Positions 1 to 7,401 of a stretch of 64,000 nucleotides of DNA are shown here, piece after piece. Positions within the stretch are counted from its first letter, which is position 1; every line of letters begins with the position of its first letter. This DNA comes from Bacillus carboniphilus (lineage in GTDB: Bacteria; Bacillota; Bacilli; Bacillales; JC228): positions 57,432-121,431 of the forward strand of contig NZ_BAAADJ010000011.1 in NCBI RefSeq assembly GCF_039522365.1, written 5' to 3'. Position numbers and translations under genes: made by a program. The notes under the pieces were generated by a model. It saw nothing but the letters and a program-made list of their open reading frames with translations, made no database searches and was not told the DNA's origin.

Positions 1-210
1 CCGCGTTACATTATTTTCATTCCATAGGCGAACTTGTGAACGAATAGACTGAAGGATCTCTCTTTCTAAGGTTGAATAAAGCTTAGTTACCTTTTGATTG
101 TAACTCAAGCCCCTTATCTTTTCATGTAGATATGTCCAATCCTGATTTGAAAGAATATCTTTTTCCTTGTCAACCTTTGAGAAAAAAGTTTTAATTTTTG
201 AAAGCAACAT
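1..210 (-). CDS. Unknown protein, N-terminal part (runs off window)
   Basis: The window opens inside a minus-strand gene whose first 70 codons are visible, reading leftwards from ATG at 210. A strong ribosome binding site (GGGAGG, about 218-226) precedes the ATG and no stop occurs before the window edge. The protein begins MLLSKIKTFFSKVDKEKD and is hydrophilic and Lys/Ser/Asn rich, without signal peptide or membrane segment. I do not recognise the family. It diverges from spo0M, and the 82 bases between the two starts must hold both promoters. Confidence 0.7.
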   Translation of the reverse strand, partial: MLLSKIKTFFSKVDKEKDILSNQDWTYLHEKIRGLSYNQKVTKLYSTLEREILQSIRSQVRLWNENNVTR

Positions 211-292
211 GGAAACTATTCCTCCCCGAAAACGTATAACTTAATGAAGTCTATGATAGAAATGAACAGTTCATGAAAAAGGGAGTGTAATC

Positions 293-1063
293 ATGTCGTT
301 TTTTAAAAAGGCTTTAGCTACTATTGGAATTGGAAATGCAAAAATTGATGCTAGATTAGAAAAGTCTGATTGGAACCAAGGAGAAGAAGTTCGTGGTGAA
401 TTAGTCCTTACAGGTGGAAGTGTTGTGCAAAAAATTGAGGATATTTTTATGGAAGTATGTTGCACTTATATTCGTGAAGTCGATGATAAAAAAATCTCAG
501 ATACCGCAGTATTAGAGCGATTTAGAATTTCACAACAGACCGAATTGGGGCCAAATGAGGAAAGAAAAGTTCCTTTTTCATTTGTGCTTCCATATGAAAC
601 GCCAATTACAGCAGGAAGTTCAAAGGTATGGGTACGTACTCAACTAGGTATCGAATCGGGGGTCGACTCTAGTGACTATGATCCGATTACAGTGAAGCCT
701 GGTAACATAACAGCAAAAGTTCTAGATACGTTCCGCAGCCTAGGTTTCCAAACACGAAAAGTTGAAAATGAATATGTAAAAAGGTATGCAAGAGGACGTT
801 ATCCATTCTTACAAGAGTTTGAGTTTTACCCGGTATCTGGCCCATTCTATCGTGCCTTCGATGAAGTGGAAGTTGCATTCCGCTTCAGAAGTGAAGATAA
901 CGTCGATTTGTTAATGGAAGTCGACCGCAGAGGTAGAGGATTGATGGGATTGTTAAGTGAAGCGTTAGAAATGGATGAGTCAAAAGTGTCCCTTAATGTG
1001 AACAGTCAAAACATTCACCAACTCCCAGCTATGATTGAGGATGTATTGCAGCGTTACCGTTAA
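293..1063 (+). CDS. spo0M: Sporulation-control protein Spo0M
   Basis: Member of the Spo0M family, cytoplasmic proteins with an arrestin-like fold that influence early sporulation signalling in Bacillus; the mechanism is not settled. Seen here: 256 residues, close to the 258 of the Bacillus subtilis protein, the typical start MSFFKKALATIGIGNAKID, and the family stretch VWVRTQLGI at residues 112-120. There is no signal peptide. The ATG follows GGGAGTG at a good distance. The gene is single, with a hairpin terminator immediately downstream shared with the converging gene. The family call rests on overall similarity and length and is strong. Confidence 0.92.
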   Translation: MSFFKKALATIGIGNAKIDARLEKSDWNQGEEVRGELVLTGGSVVQKIEDIFMEVCCTYIREVDDKKISDTAVLERFRISQQTELGPNEERKVPFSFVLPYETPITAGSSKVWVRTQLGIESGVDSSDYDPITVKPGNITAKVLDTFRSLGFQTRKVENEYVKRYARGRYPFLQEFEFYPVSGPFYRAFDEVEVAFRFRSEDNVDLLMEVDRRGRGLMGLLSEALEMDESKVSLNVNSQNIHQLPAMIEDVLQRYR

Positions 1064-1070
1064 TAGATTA

Positions 1071-1103
1071 AAAGGATCCTAATCCATTTGGATAAGGATC
1101 CTT
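1071..1103. terminator. Bidirectional terminator between spo0M and the nucleotidyltransferase gene
   Basis: AAGGATCCT and AGGATCCTT arms enclose a second short ATCC/GGAT stem. The hairpin sits between two converging genes and overlaps the stop of the minus-strand one. A mixed T-rich stretch follows on the plus side. Confidence 0.6.
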
Positions 1104-1812
1104 ATTCCTTTTTACCCATTGAAAAACCCTCTAGTAATCTCCCACCATAGGGTGCCAGCACTTCTTCTGCAAGTTGGACCACTAATTTCTTATCCCTACT
1201 TCTATAGTACAACTGAAATGCCTGATAGAACCGGTCTGCAAAACTTGGGTTAAACGATTTTAATGCTCGGTACACCCACTTAGAGTGTCCAATCCACTGT
1301 AGATTTGTTCTTAAATAGAATTCATGAATTATATCTGCCAATGCATTAGCCGTCCAAAGTTCTTCTTCCTCTTTTTTCGAACCAATAAAATCATCGAGAA
1401 CATCCGTCAGCATATACCTTTTAAATAGTAGCGTTTGCTCAGACCACGGATCAGGTCCTTCCTCAAGAAGTACCCCTGCTTCTTCCTTCATTTCATCTAA
1501 TTTAGGGTGAGAAATCAATATTTCTCCTTCCACAACCATTCTAGGTAGCGATGGCCTTGCTCTTTCTCTGTCTGATTCAAAAAAAGCTTTGTAAGATGTG
1601 AAATTATGCACAAATACTTCGATGGGCCATCCAGACATATAAAAGGTTTCTCTGTAAGCAGACTCAAGTTTCTCTTGAAAAATAACAATGTCTAAGTCAG
1701 AAGTCGATGTCCCTTCTCCTCGAACTATACTACCTGCAAGTATGGCTCCGTCACAGTCCGGAAAGTAGGTTGTTAAAAAGGAAATGGCTACAACCTTTGG
1801 TGCTTCTTTCAT
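1102..1812 (-). CDS. Nucleotidyltransferase-domain protein (MNT type)
   Basis: Probable nucleotidyltransferase of the polymerase-beta superfamily, which moves a nucleoside monophosphate onto an unknown substrate. The catalytic signature is clear: GSIVRGEGTSTSDLDIVIF near residues 28-46 contains GSxxRG and the DxD metal pair. The C-terminal half is helical and has no motif I can name. I chose ATG at 1812 because GGGGGA lies six bases upstream; the longer frame begins with GTG at 1851 and lacks a site. The protein is then 236 residues. Relatives include stand-alone aminoglycoside-type and toxin-antitoxin transferases, but no partner gene of that sort is next to it. Confidence 0.8.
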   Translation of the reverse strand: MKEAPKVVAISFLTTYFPDCDGAILAGSIVRGEGTSTSDLDIVIFQEKLESAYRETFYMSGWPIEVFVHNFTSYKAFFESDRERARPSLPRMVVEGEILISHPKLDEMKEEAGVLLEEGPDPWSEQTLLFKRYMLTDVLDDFIGSKKEEEELWTANALADIIHEFYLRTNLQWIGHSKWVYRALKSFNPSFADRFYQAFQLYYRSRDKKLVVQLAEEVLAPYGGRLLEGFSMGKKE

Positions 1813-1970
1813 CTTTTTCCCCCATTCTTTTTTGTAAAAATAGTAATGCACTGGCGGCGAGATTATCTTGTTTACACATGCTCCATTAGGAAACCTTATG
1901 ATTCATTATAATTTTATTAAAATTTACTTATAACTAGCTCCATTTTATGATGAATATACAACAATTGGAA

Positions 1971-2009
1971 GGGAGGAAGTTGCTTCTTTTTTTGGAAGCA
2001 GCGATTTAA
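1971..2009 (+). promoter_or_regulatory. Distant Shine-Dalgarno with intervening hairpin before the methyltransferase gene
   Basis: GGGAGG at 1971-1976 is 33 bases from the ATG at 2010, too far to act directly. Between them 1979-1986 pairs with 2995-equivalent arm 1995-2002 (TGCTTC with GAAGCA plus two more pairs) around a T-rich loop. Folding would bring the binding site to within normal distance of the start. This is inference from sequence only. Confidence 0.35.
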
Positions 2010-2786
2010 ATGAATCAGCATCAATCTGTTAAAGATCAGTTTGGGAAAAATGCCTCTAATTATGTAACAAGTCCACTTCATGCCAAGGGTAAAGATTTAG
2101 AATGGATGAAACAGTGGGTGACTCATCAGTTCTCAAATAAGGAAACTCTTCTAGATATCGCCACAGGAGGCGGTCATGTAGCAAACGCTTTCGCTCCACT
2201 CTTCAACCAAGTGACCGCCTTAGATTTAACCCCTGAAATGTTAGAACAGGCTGAAAAATTTATTAAAGGAAACGGCTATGAAAATGTAGACTTCACTATT
2301 GGAGATGCTCAGGATCTACCGTTTGATGATCAATCATTTGATATGGTTACGTGTCGTGTTGCTCCACACCATTTTCCAGATGTGACTAAGTTTGTAAAAG
2401 AAGTATATCGAGTAGTAAAGGCTGGCGGGGTCTTTATTTTAGCTGACAATGTGGTTCCTGAAATGGATGCTTATGACATCTTCTTTAACGACCTTGAAAA
2501 GAAAAGAGATTATAGTCATAATCGCGCTTTGAAAAAAACAGAATGGCTATCTGTCGTTGAACATACTGGTTTTCGAACAGATCACTTAGTTACTTTTGAA
2601 AAGAATTTTAGCTTTGAAACCTGGTGTAAAAATATGAGTCTGTCCAATGAACAGATAGAAGAGTTAAACGATTGGATCCTGTCTGCATCAGACGATGTTC
2701 GAACCTACTTCTCCGTAAAGACACAGGAGGATGGAACGGTAAAATCCTTTACCGGCCAATCCATTGTTTTAATTGCATGGAAGTAA
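2010..2786 (+). CDS. Class I SAM-dependent methyltransferase (UbiE/YcgJ-like)
   Basis: Soluble methyltransferase that uses S-adenosylmethionine; substrate unknown. Motif I is LLDIATGGGHVANAF (about residues 48-62), followed by the acidic end of strand beta-2 in VTALDLTPEM, motif DAQDLPFDDQSFDMV and the post-motif CRVAPHHFPD, all typical of the methyltransferase 11 group. Length 258 is usual. An in-frame TAA directly precedes ATG 2010, so the start cannot lie further upstream, although the best ribosome site is far away and separated by a hairpin. The gene stands alone, with a HlyIII gene 49 bases downstream on the same strand. Confidence 0.85.
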   Translation: MNQHQSVKDQFGKNASNYVTSPLHAKGKDLEWMKQWVTHQFSNKETLLDIATGGGHVANAFAPLFNQVTALDLTPEMLEQAEKFIKGNGYENVDFTIGDAQDLPFDDQSFDMVTCRVAPHHFPDVTKFVKEVYRVVKAGGVFILADNVVPEMDAYDIFFNDLEKKRDYSHNRALKKTEWLSVVEHTGFRTDHLVTFEKNFSFETWCKNMSLSNEQIEELNDWILSASDDVRTYFSVKTQEDGTVKSFTGQSIVLIAWK

Positions 2787-2835
2787 ACTCTCTGAACGAT
2801 GTTATAATATATAAAAAACACCGGAGGTCCTTATC

Positions 2836-3486
2836 ATGGCCTTTACTCATACTTTTTCCAAAAAGGAAGAAATAGCCAATTCCGTTACTCATGCCATAGG
2901 GGCTGCTTTAAGCATTGCTGCCCTTGTTCTTTTAATTGTGTTCTCTTCTCTTTATGGGAATGCTTGGCACATTGTCAGTTTTACTTTATATGGAGCTTCT
3001 ATGGTACTCTTGTACACCTCCTCTACTCTTCTACACAGCTTTCCCGAAGGAAAAGTAAAGGACTTTTTTGAAATCATTGACCACTCATCCATTTACTTTT
3101 TTATTGCCGGGACATATACTCCATTCCTATTTGTTGTTGTAGAAGGAGCCTTGGGGTGGACTATCTTCGGAATTGTCTGGGGAACAGCTATTGCAGGCAC
3201 AGTGTTTAAAGCTTTTTTCGTCAAAAAATACTTATTTACATCCACTGCTCTTTACGTGGTTATGGGCTGGTTTATCGTTTTGGCATGGAAGCCTCTAACC
3301 GAGAAATTACCTGCTGAAGCCATCCAACTGCTAGTTATTGGTGGTGTATTGTTTACGGTTGGCTCCATTTTTTATGTATGGAGAGGGTTTAAGTATCATC
3401 ACGCTGTTTGGCATATCTTTGTGATAGCAGGAACGGCATGTCACTTTTTCTGCGTATTGCTCTATGTGTTGCCAATCCAAAATTAA
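2836..3486 (+). CDS. Hemolysin III family membrane protein (YplQ-like)
   Basis: Integral membrane protein of the HlyIII/PAQR group (TIGR01065). Seven hydrophobic segments can be read. The conserved polar positions are present: NSVTHAIGA near residue 15, DHSSIYFFIAGTYTP near residue 80 and the C-terminal WHIFVIAGTACHFF. In the superfamily these His and Asp side chains hold a zinc ion and suggest hydrolase chemistry; haemolysis has been shown only for a few members. 216 residues is the usual length. The start is ATG 2836 with GGAGG before it. The closest B. subtilis counterpart is probably YplQ. Function in this organism is unknown. Confidence 0.88.
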   Translation: MAFTHTFSKKEEIANSVTHAIGAALSIAALVLLIVFSSLYGNAWHIVSFTLYGASMVLLYTSSTLLHSFPEGKVKDFFEIIDHSSIYFFIAGTYTPFLFVVVEGALGWTIFGIVWGTAIAGTVFKAFFVKKYLFTSTALYVVMGWFIVLAWKPLTEKLPAEAIQLLVIGGVLFTVGSIFYVWRGFKYHHAVWHIFVIAGTACHFFCVLLYVLPIQN

Positions 3487-3548
3487 ATGATCAACTTCTA
3501 GAAAATGGGCAGCTTTGCTAAGTAACTTTTCCTAAAGAGGTGTAGACC

Positions 3549-4280
3549 ATGTACGAATCATTAGTTAGTGCTGATAGCCCTTATTCATCTTTTCAATTGT
3601 TTTCCGTTTCCCATATCGTGGTGATTTTGATTACGGTTGGAACCCTTGTATGCTTTTATATTTGGAAAGAACAATTGAAGGCATACAGTTCTTTCCTAAA
3701 GTGGGGGCTTGTGGCCTTACTCGTTGGTTCGGAAATATATTTCAACATTTGGAATTTACTCATTGATGAATGGAGCCTTCAATACACCCTTCCCTTTCAG
3801 CTTTGTTCCATTAGCATCTATTTATCTACATTCATGCTGATTACCAAAAATCATAGGCTCTATGAAATTGTTTACTTTTTAGGTCTGGCAGGGGCTACAC
3901 AAGCTATTCTAACACCGGAACTTTTTTATGATTTTCCGCATACTCGGTACTTTCAGTTTTTCATTGCTCATATTGCCATCATTTTATCGCCATTGTACAT
4001 GACGTGGATTGAAGGGTTTCGGATAAACTTCCGCTCTGTTATCCGCGCATTTTTCGCATTAAATGCAGTGGCAGTAGTTGTATTCTTTATTAACCTAGGG
4101 TTCGGGGCAAATTATATGTTTCTTGCTAAAAAACCAAGTAACCCTAGTTTGCTAGATTTTCTTGGGCCTTATCCGTGGTATATTCTTGTATTAGAGGGAT
4201 TAGCATTTGTTCTATTCCTATTGCTGTACCTTCCTTTCCATAAAAGGAAGGCGACTTCTAGATTGATAGAAATTGATTAG
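3549..4280 (+). CDS. TIGR02206 family integral membrane protein (YwaF-like)
   Basis: Membrane protein of about seven segments and 243 residues, belonging to the TIGR02206/YwaF group of unknown function. It shows the family layout: a short hydrophilic N-terminus containing SPYSSFQLFSVSH, an early ISIYLSTFM-containing segment and the loop FDFPHTRYFQFF-like stretch read here as YDFPHTRYFQFFIAH. The gene follows the HlyIII gene by 62 bases on the same strand, with AAAGAGG about ten bases before the ATG, and may be co-transcribed. No catalytic motif is visible. Confidence 0.8.
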   Translation: MYESLVSADSPYSSFQLFSVSHIVVILITVGTLVCFYIWKEQLKAYSSFLKWGLVALLVGSEIYFNIWNLLIDEWSLQYTLPFQLCSISIYLSTFMLITKNHRLYEIVYFLGLAGATQAILTPELFYDFPHTRYFQFFIAHIAIILSPLYMTWIEGFRINFRSVIRAFFALNAVAVVVFFINLGFGANYMFLAKKPSNPSLLDFLGPYPWYILVLEGLAFVLFLLLYLPFHKRKATSRLIEID

Positions 4281-4312
4281 AGTAATTGTGCCTCAAATTT
4301 GGGAGCCGACGG

Positions 4313-4520
4313 TTTTTGTTATCGATATTTTGAGAGGCTTTGGTTTCCGTTACTATTTACCCTTTATTGTTACCGTAATCCTATCCCGGCTCTAGTTTCG
4401 GGCACTATAAACTCTTTATTGTTACCGTAATCCTGCAACAGCCTCAGTTTCGGGTACAATACTAACAATATCGTTACCTATATTTAAAATAAAACTAATT
4501 TCGGTAACGATTTTTGCCAT
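4313..4520. repeat. About four degenerate tandem copies of a 51-bp repeat
   Basis: TTTATTGTTACCGTAATCCT occurs at 4363-4382 and again at 4414-4433, 51 bases apart, each followed by a CTNNAGTTTCGGG-like block. Weaker copies precede (from about 4313, TTTTTGTTATCG) and follow (from about 4465, TATCGTTACC). The last copy also contains perfect 9-bp arms ATCGTTACC and GGTAACGAT. No gene is in this 289-base gap. Confidence 0.6.
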
Positions 4521-4524
4521 ATAC

Positions 4525-4556
4525 TAAAAAACCCCAGTCCACATTTGGACTGAGGC
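4525..4556 (-). terminator. Terminator of the DUF4309-deacetylase gene
   Basis: On the minus strand CAGTCC and GGACTG arms with a six-base loop, extended by flanking pairs, are followed by a run of six T. It lies 14 bases past the stop codon. Confidence 0.8.
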
Positions 4557-4569
4557 TTCACTGTTACTA

Positions 4570-5853
4570 TTATTTATAGGCATTAATCCCCAACATGGTC
4601 TCAAGGTCCACAATTTGGAAATTTCGCTTTTGCAACTCTTCAATTATCATTGGTAAAGCCTTCGGTGTCTCCACTCTTTCCTTTGTCGTATGCATCAAGA
4701 TAATGTCACCATTACGTACATTAGATAGCACGTTTTCAACAATCTCTTCACTCACTGCCCCATCTGCCCAATCAATGGTATCAATGGACCAAAGAATAAT
4801 ATCATATTTTTCCTGTTTTGAAGCATTTACGACATCAAAATCTGTATCTCCAAACGGTGGACGGAACATTGCTGGTTTTTTACCAATAGCCTCAAATATA
4901 GCTGCTTCTGTCATTTGCAAATCTTCAACTACACCTTGGAAATTCATAGATTTTAAGTTTTTGTGCTGATAGCTATGACCTAGTACAAGGTGTCCGCTCT
5001 CATCTGCCTTTTTGACAACATCAGGATGTTTCTCAACATTTTCTCCAACAAAGAAAAAGCTTCCTTTTACTCCGTATTCATCTAAAATATCAATAACAGA
5101 ATTCGTAACATCTTCCTCATCAGGTCCATCATCAAAAGTTAAAGCCACCATTGGTTGATCTGGTCCATTCAGCCACATATTTTCATAGGCTTGTGCAAAA
5201 ACTTGAATGTCCTTTCTCCAAGTCAACATACTACTCCAAGTCTCATCAGGCAAATGACCAGAAAGTCCTTTGATATCCAGTACGTATTCATGCTCTGTTT
5301 GCTCTAATGTACTTTGATTAAAGACTGAAATATGGTGAACGGTCTCTCCTGATTGAGGAATAATAAACTTTAACTGAATATCATCAGTAAGCTGATAGAC
5401 GTATATATGATCTTCTCCATAATAGCGGGTTTCATCAGGTTCGCCTAAAGCTTCCTCCATCATGGAGTAATCGATAGATTTAACATCATCACTATATGAA
5501 CGTACATCAAAAACGGCTCCCTCTTGAATGTAGCCAATCGTTACATTACGGTCCTCATAAGCTGCATAATATCCATACCCAGCTTGATCCACTTGATCAG
5601 GGTCACCCCATTCTTCTTTTATATCTAAGAAGCTAGTTGTCTCTGTCTGAAATGGAGCTTCGAGAATCTTTCCCTGTTCTGCTGCTTGAACTATAGATGA
5701 GATGAGGTCAGACTCATCAATTTCAGGAGACTTTGTCTCCTCTTCTTTTTCATTTTCCTTAGGAGTGGCATCTTGATCCACTGGTTGTTGACAGGCTGTT
5801 AATAACGTTATGAATACGATTACAATTAAGACGACAAATTTATGTCTGTACAA
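4570..5853 (-). CDS. Lipoprotein with DUF4309 and polysaccharide deacetylase domains
   Basis: Predicted cell-surface lipoprotein that removes acetyl groups from a polysaccharide, perhaps peptidoglycan. The signal peptide ends in the lipobox LLTAC (cysteine about residue 21 from this start). Residues about 70-175 resemble DUF4309 (a WGDPDQVDQ element followed by a YYxY-type repeat and LGEPDETRYYG). The C-terminal half is a NodB domain: TFDDGPD, the metal-binding HSYQH pair and RPPFGD. The start is probably TTG 5853 behind GGGGAG; ATG 5886 lacks a ribosome site and would make the signal peptide overlong. The domain pairing differs from the common DUF4163/DUF3298 deacetylases. Substrate is inferred. 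Confidence 0.82.
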   Translation of the reverse strand: MYRHKFVVLIVIVFITLLTACQQPVDQDATPKENEKEEETKSPEIDESDLISSIVQAAEQGKILEAPFQTETTSFLDIKEEWGDPDQVDQAGYGYYAAYEDRNVTIGYIQEGAVFDVRSYSDDVKSIDYSMMEEALGEPDETRYYGEDHIYVYQLTDDIQLKFIIPQSGETVHHISVFNQSTLEQTEHEYVLDIKGLSGHLPDETWSSMLTWRKDIQVFAQAYENMWLNGPDQPMVALTFDDGPDEEDVTNSVIDILDEYGVKGSFFFVGENVEKHPDVVKKADESGHLVLGHSYQHKNLKSMNFQGVVEDLQMTEAAIFEAIGKKPAMFRPPFGDTDFDVVNASKQEKYDIILWSIDTIDWADGAVSEEIVENVLSNVRNGDIILMHTTKERVETPKALPMIIEELQKRNFQIVDLETMLGINAYK

Positions 5854-5937
5854 AACCCTCTCCCCTTCCTTCTTCCATTCTACCATTAGTTTTATCTTTC
5901 AGGTATGATAGAAGAAAAATAGAAAGAAGGAATACAT

Positions 5938-6192
5938 ATGCCGCACTTTGCTGCTTTTTTACACATGGAAAAACCAGAGTTAAATCAGACATATCGCCCA
6001 GATCATTTGGAATATCTAGAGAATCTAAAAGAACAAGGAAAAGTCTTTTTAAAGGGACCATTTACAGATGGTTCAGGGGGATTAGTTATATACGAAGCTG
6101 ACTCTTTTGAGGAAGCCAAAGAATTAGCCGAAAATGATCCCTACGTAAAATTGGGAGTTCGAAGACTCGATTTACGTGAGTGGAAAATCTAA
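5938..6192 (+). CDS. YciI family protein
   Basis: Small cytoplasmic protein of 84 residues with the YciI dimeric alpha-beta barrel fold, related to muconolactone isomerases; enzymatic role undetermined. The family pattern is visible: an N-terminal HxxxLN-like region (PELNQTYRPDHLEYL), a central GPFTDGSGGLVIYEA with the conserved GP and GG, and the EELAENDPY-type end read as AKELAENDPYVK. ATG 5938 is preceded by AGAAGGA. It diverges from the deacetylase gene with an 84-base gap. Confidence 0.85.
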   Translation: MPHFAAFLHMEKPELNQTYRPDHLEYLENLKEQGKVFLKGPFTDGSGGLVIYEADSFEEAKELAENDPYVKLGVRRLDLREWKI

Positions 6193-6267
6193 CCTCCATT
6201 ATTGTCATAGATTGGTAGAATGATTCTACTCTAAATGTTAATATATGTAATAAGAGTTAATAAACCT

Positions 6268-6550
6268 GAGGGTGTCTAAAAAGTCGGAGTAACATACTCT
6301 TTAATGCCCCTTTGATTGCTAAAGAGTACTTCTAAGAAAATGAAAATTTAATTTTACCGCTGAGCAGCCCGCCTACACGTAGACTCATTTCCACTCCCTC
6401 ATAAAAAATAGGTGTATTCGAAGTTTAGTTGGAGTGGAAAGTGGGACCAGTGACCAGAGTGAGACCCCGCAGCGAAGCGAGGAGGCTCACCCCACAAAAA
6501 GCGAAGTGTAGGCGGGCTGCGGGCTATTTTTAGACTTATTAGACAGCCTC
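6268..6550. mobile_element. MITE-like inverted-repeat element upstream of glpP
   Basis: A 283-base non-coding block bounded by 18-bp terminal inverted repeats: GAGGGTGTCTAAAAAGTC at 6268-6285 and, on the other strand, GAGGCTGTCTAATAAGTC at 6533-6550 (two mismatches). Inside, further arms nest: GCAGCCCGCCTACAC against GTGTAGGCGGGCTGC (15 bp perfect) and TTTCCACTCC against GGAGTGGAAA. G+C is higher than in the flanks. No transposase is encoded and no clear target duplication is seen. The right end lies eight bases before the glpP ribosome binding site. Confidence 0.7.
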
Positions 6551-6573
6551 TTTTATATGAGGTGAGAGTACCC

Positions 6574-7146
6574 TTGAGTTTTTATGGGCAAAAAATCATT
6601 CCAGCGATTCGTTCGATGAAGGATTTCGAGAAAATGCTAGATACTCCTTTTACATACGGAGTCTTTTTAGACTTACATGTTGGGATGCTAAAGAATGTCT
6701 TTAAGTATGCCAACCAATATGAGAAAAAGATGTTTCTACATGTTGATTTAATCCAAGGCTTAAAGAATGATGAGGCTGCTGCGGAGTATTTGTGCCAGGA
6801 AATTAAGCCTTATGGGTTAATCTCTACAAAGGCGAACGTCATTATGAAGGCACGTCAAAAAGGGATTTATGCAACGCAGAGAGCATTTATTATCGACTCT
6901 AGTGCCCTAGAAAGAAGTATTACTCTTGTAAAAAAAACAAACCCACATTACATTGAAGTCCTCCCAGGGGTTGTCCCCAAAATCATCAAGGAATTACACG
7001 TGCGTACCGGAAAGCCGATTTTTGCTGGAGGCTTAATTGATACACCAGATGAGGTAGAACAAGCGATCCAATCAGGAGCAACTGCGATTACAACTTCTAA
7101 CAGGAAGTTATGGGAAGAGTATTCCAATCTTAATATTTCAGAATAG
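6574..7146 (+). CDS. glpP: Glycerol-3-phosphate-responsive antiterminator GlpP
   Basis: RNA-binding antiterminator that, with glycerol 3-phosphate, lets transcription pass leader terminators of glycerol genes. The protein begins SFYGQKIIPAIRSMKDF and contains the family blocks HVDLIQG, GLISTKANVIMKA, LPGVVPKII and IFAGGLIDT, matching B. subtilis GlpP along its length (190 residues). I place the start at TTG 6574, eight bases after GAGGTGA; a GTG at 6562 would overlap that site. Its targets are probably the leaders found at 7224-7270 and 12549-12617. A MITE-like element separates this gene from any older upstream promoter. Confidence 0.93.
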   Translation: MSFYGQKIIPAIRSMKDFEKMLDTPFTYGVFLDLHVGMLKNVFKYANQYEKKMFLHVDLIQGLKNDEAAAEYLCQEIKPYGLISTKANVIMKARQKGIYATQRAFIIDSSALERSITLVKKTNPHYIEVLPGVVPKIIKELHVRTGKPIFAGGLIDTPDEVEQAIQSGATAITTSNRKLWEEYSNLNISE

Positions 7147-7158
7147 TTAAAAAATAAT

Positions 7159-7188
7159 TTGACATCTTCCTCTTTATCAGTGTAAGCT
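7159..7188 (+). promoter_or_regulatory. Candidate sigma-A promoter of the ugp operon
   Basis: TTGACA at 7159-7164 and TAAGCT at 7183-7188, 18 bases apart, precede the leader that carries the terminator at 7224-7270. Confidence 0.5.
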
Positions 7189-7193
7189 AATAA

Positions 7194-7270
7194 ATAAGTT
7201 AATATTAGTGATGGAGATTAGGAGCTCACATATTTGCTTTTTTCTAAAAGGCATATTTGTGGGCTTTTTC
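7194..7270 (+). promoter_or_regulatory. Leader with candidate GlpP-controlled terminator (ugp operon)
   Basis: The motif ATAAGTTAATA (7194-7204) is followed by a hairpin with 14-base arms at 7224-7237 and 7251-7264 (two internal mismatches, one G-U pair) and a run of five T. The same motif precedes the glpD leader terminator. The hairpin is about 130 bases before the first transporter gene, so it would stop transcription unless antiterminated. That GlpP acts here is inferred from the motif and the adjacent glpP gene. Confidence 0.65.
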
Positions 7271-7401
7271 TATCTTTACAACCATTTTAAAAAGAATTTA
7301 CATAAGAAATTAGTATTAAAGAACTCTTTACGTTTATATGATTGTTTTATACTGGAATTATAGGTAAAATTTGAGATAAATAGAGAGAAAGGGTGGGGTT
7401 T

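Noticed and set aside
4313..4520. CRISPR array
   Set aside because: The 51-base periodic repeats are degenerate, the conserved part has no constant repeat-spacer form, and no cas gene is near.
6562..6573. GTG start for glpP
   Set aside because: It lies within the Shine-Dalgarno sequence that serves TTG 6574, and GlpP proteins begin at SFxxQxIxPAIR.
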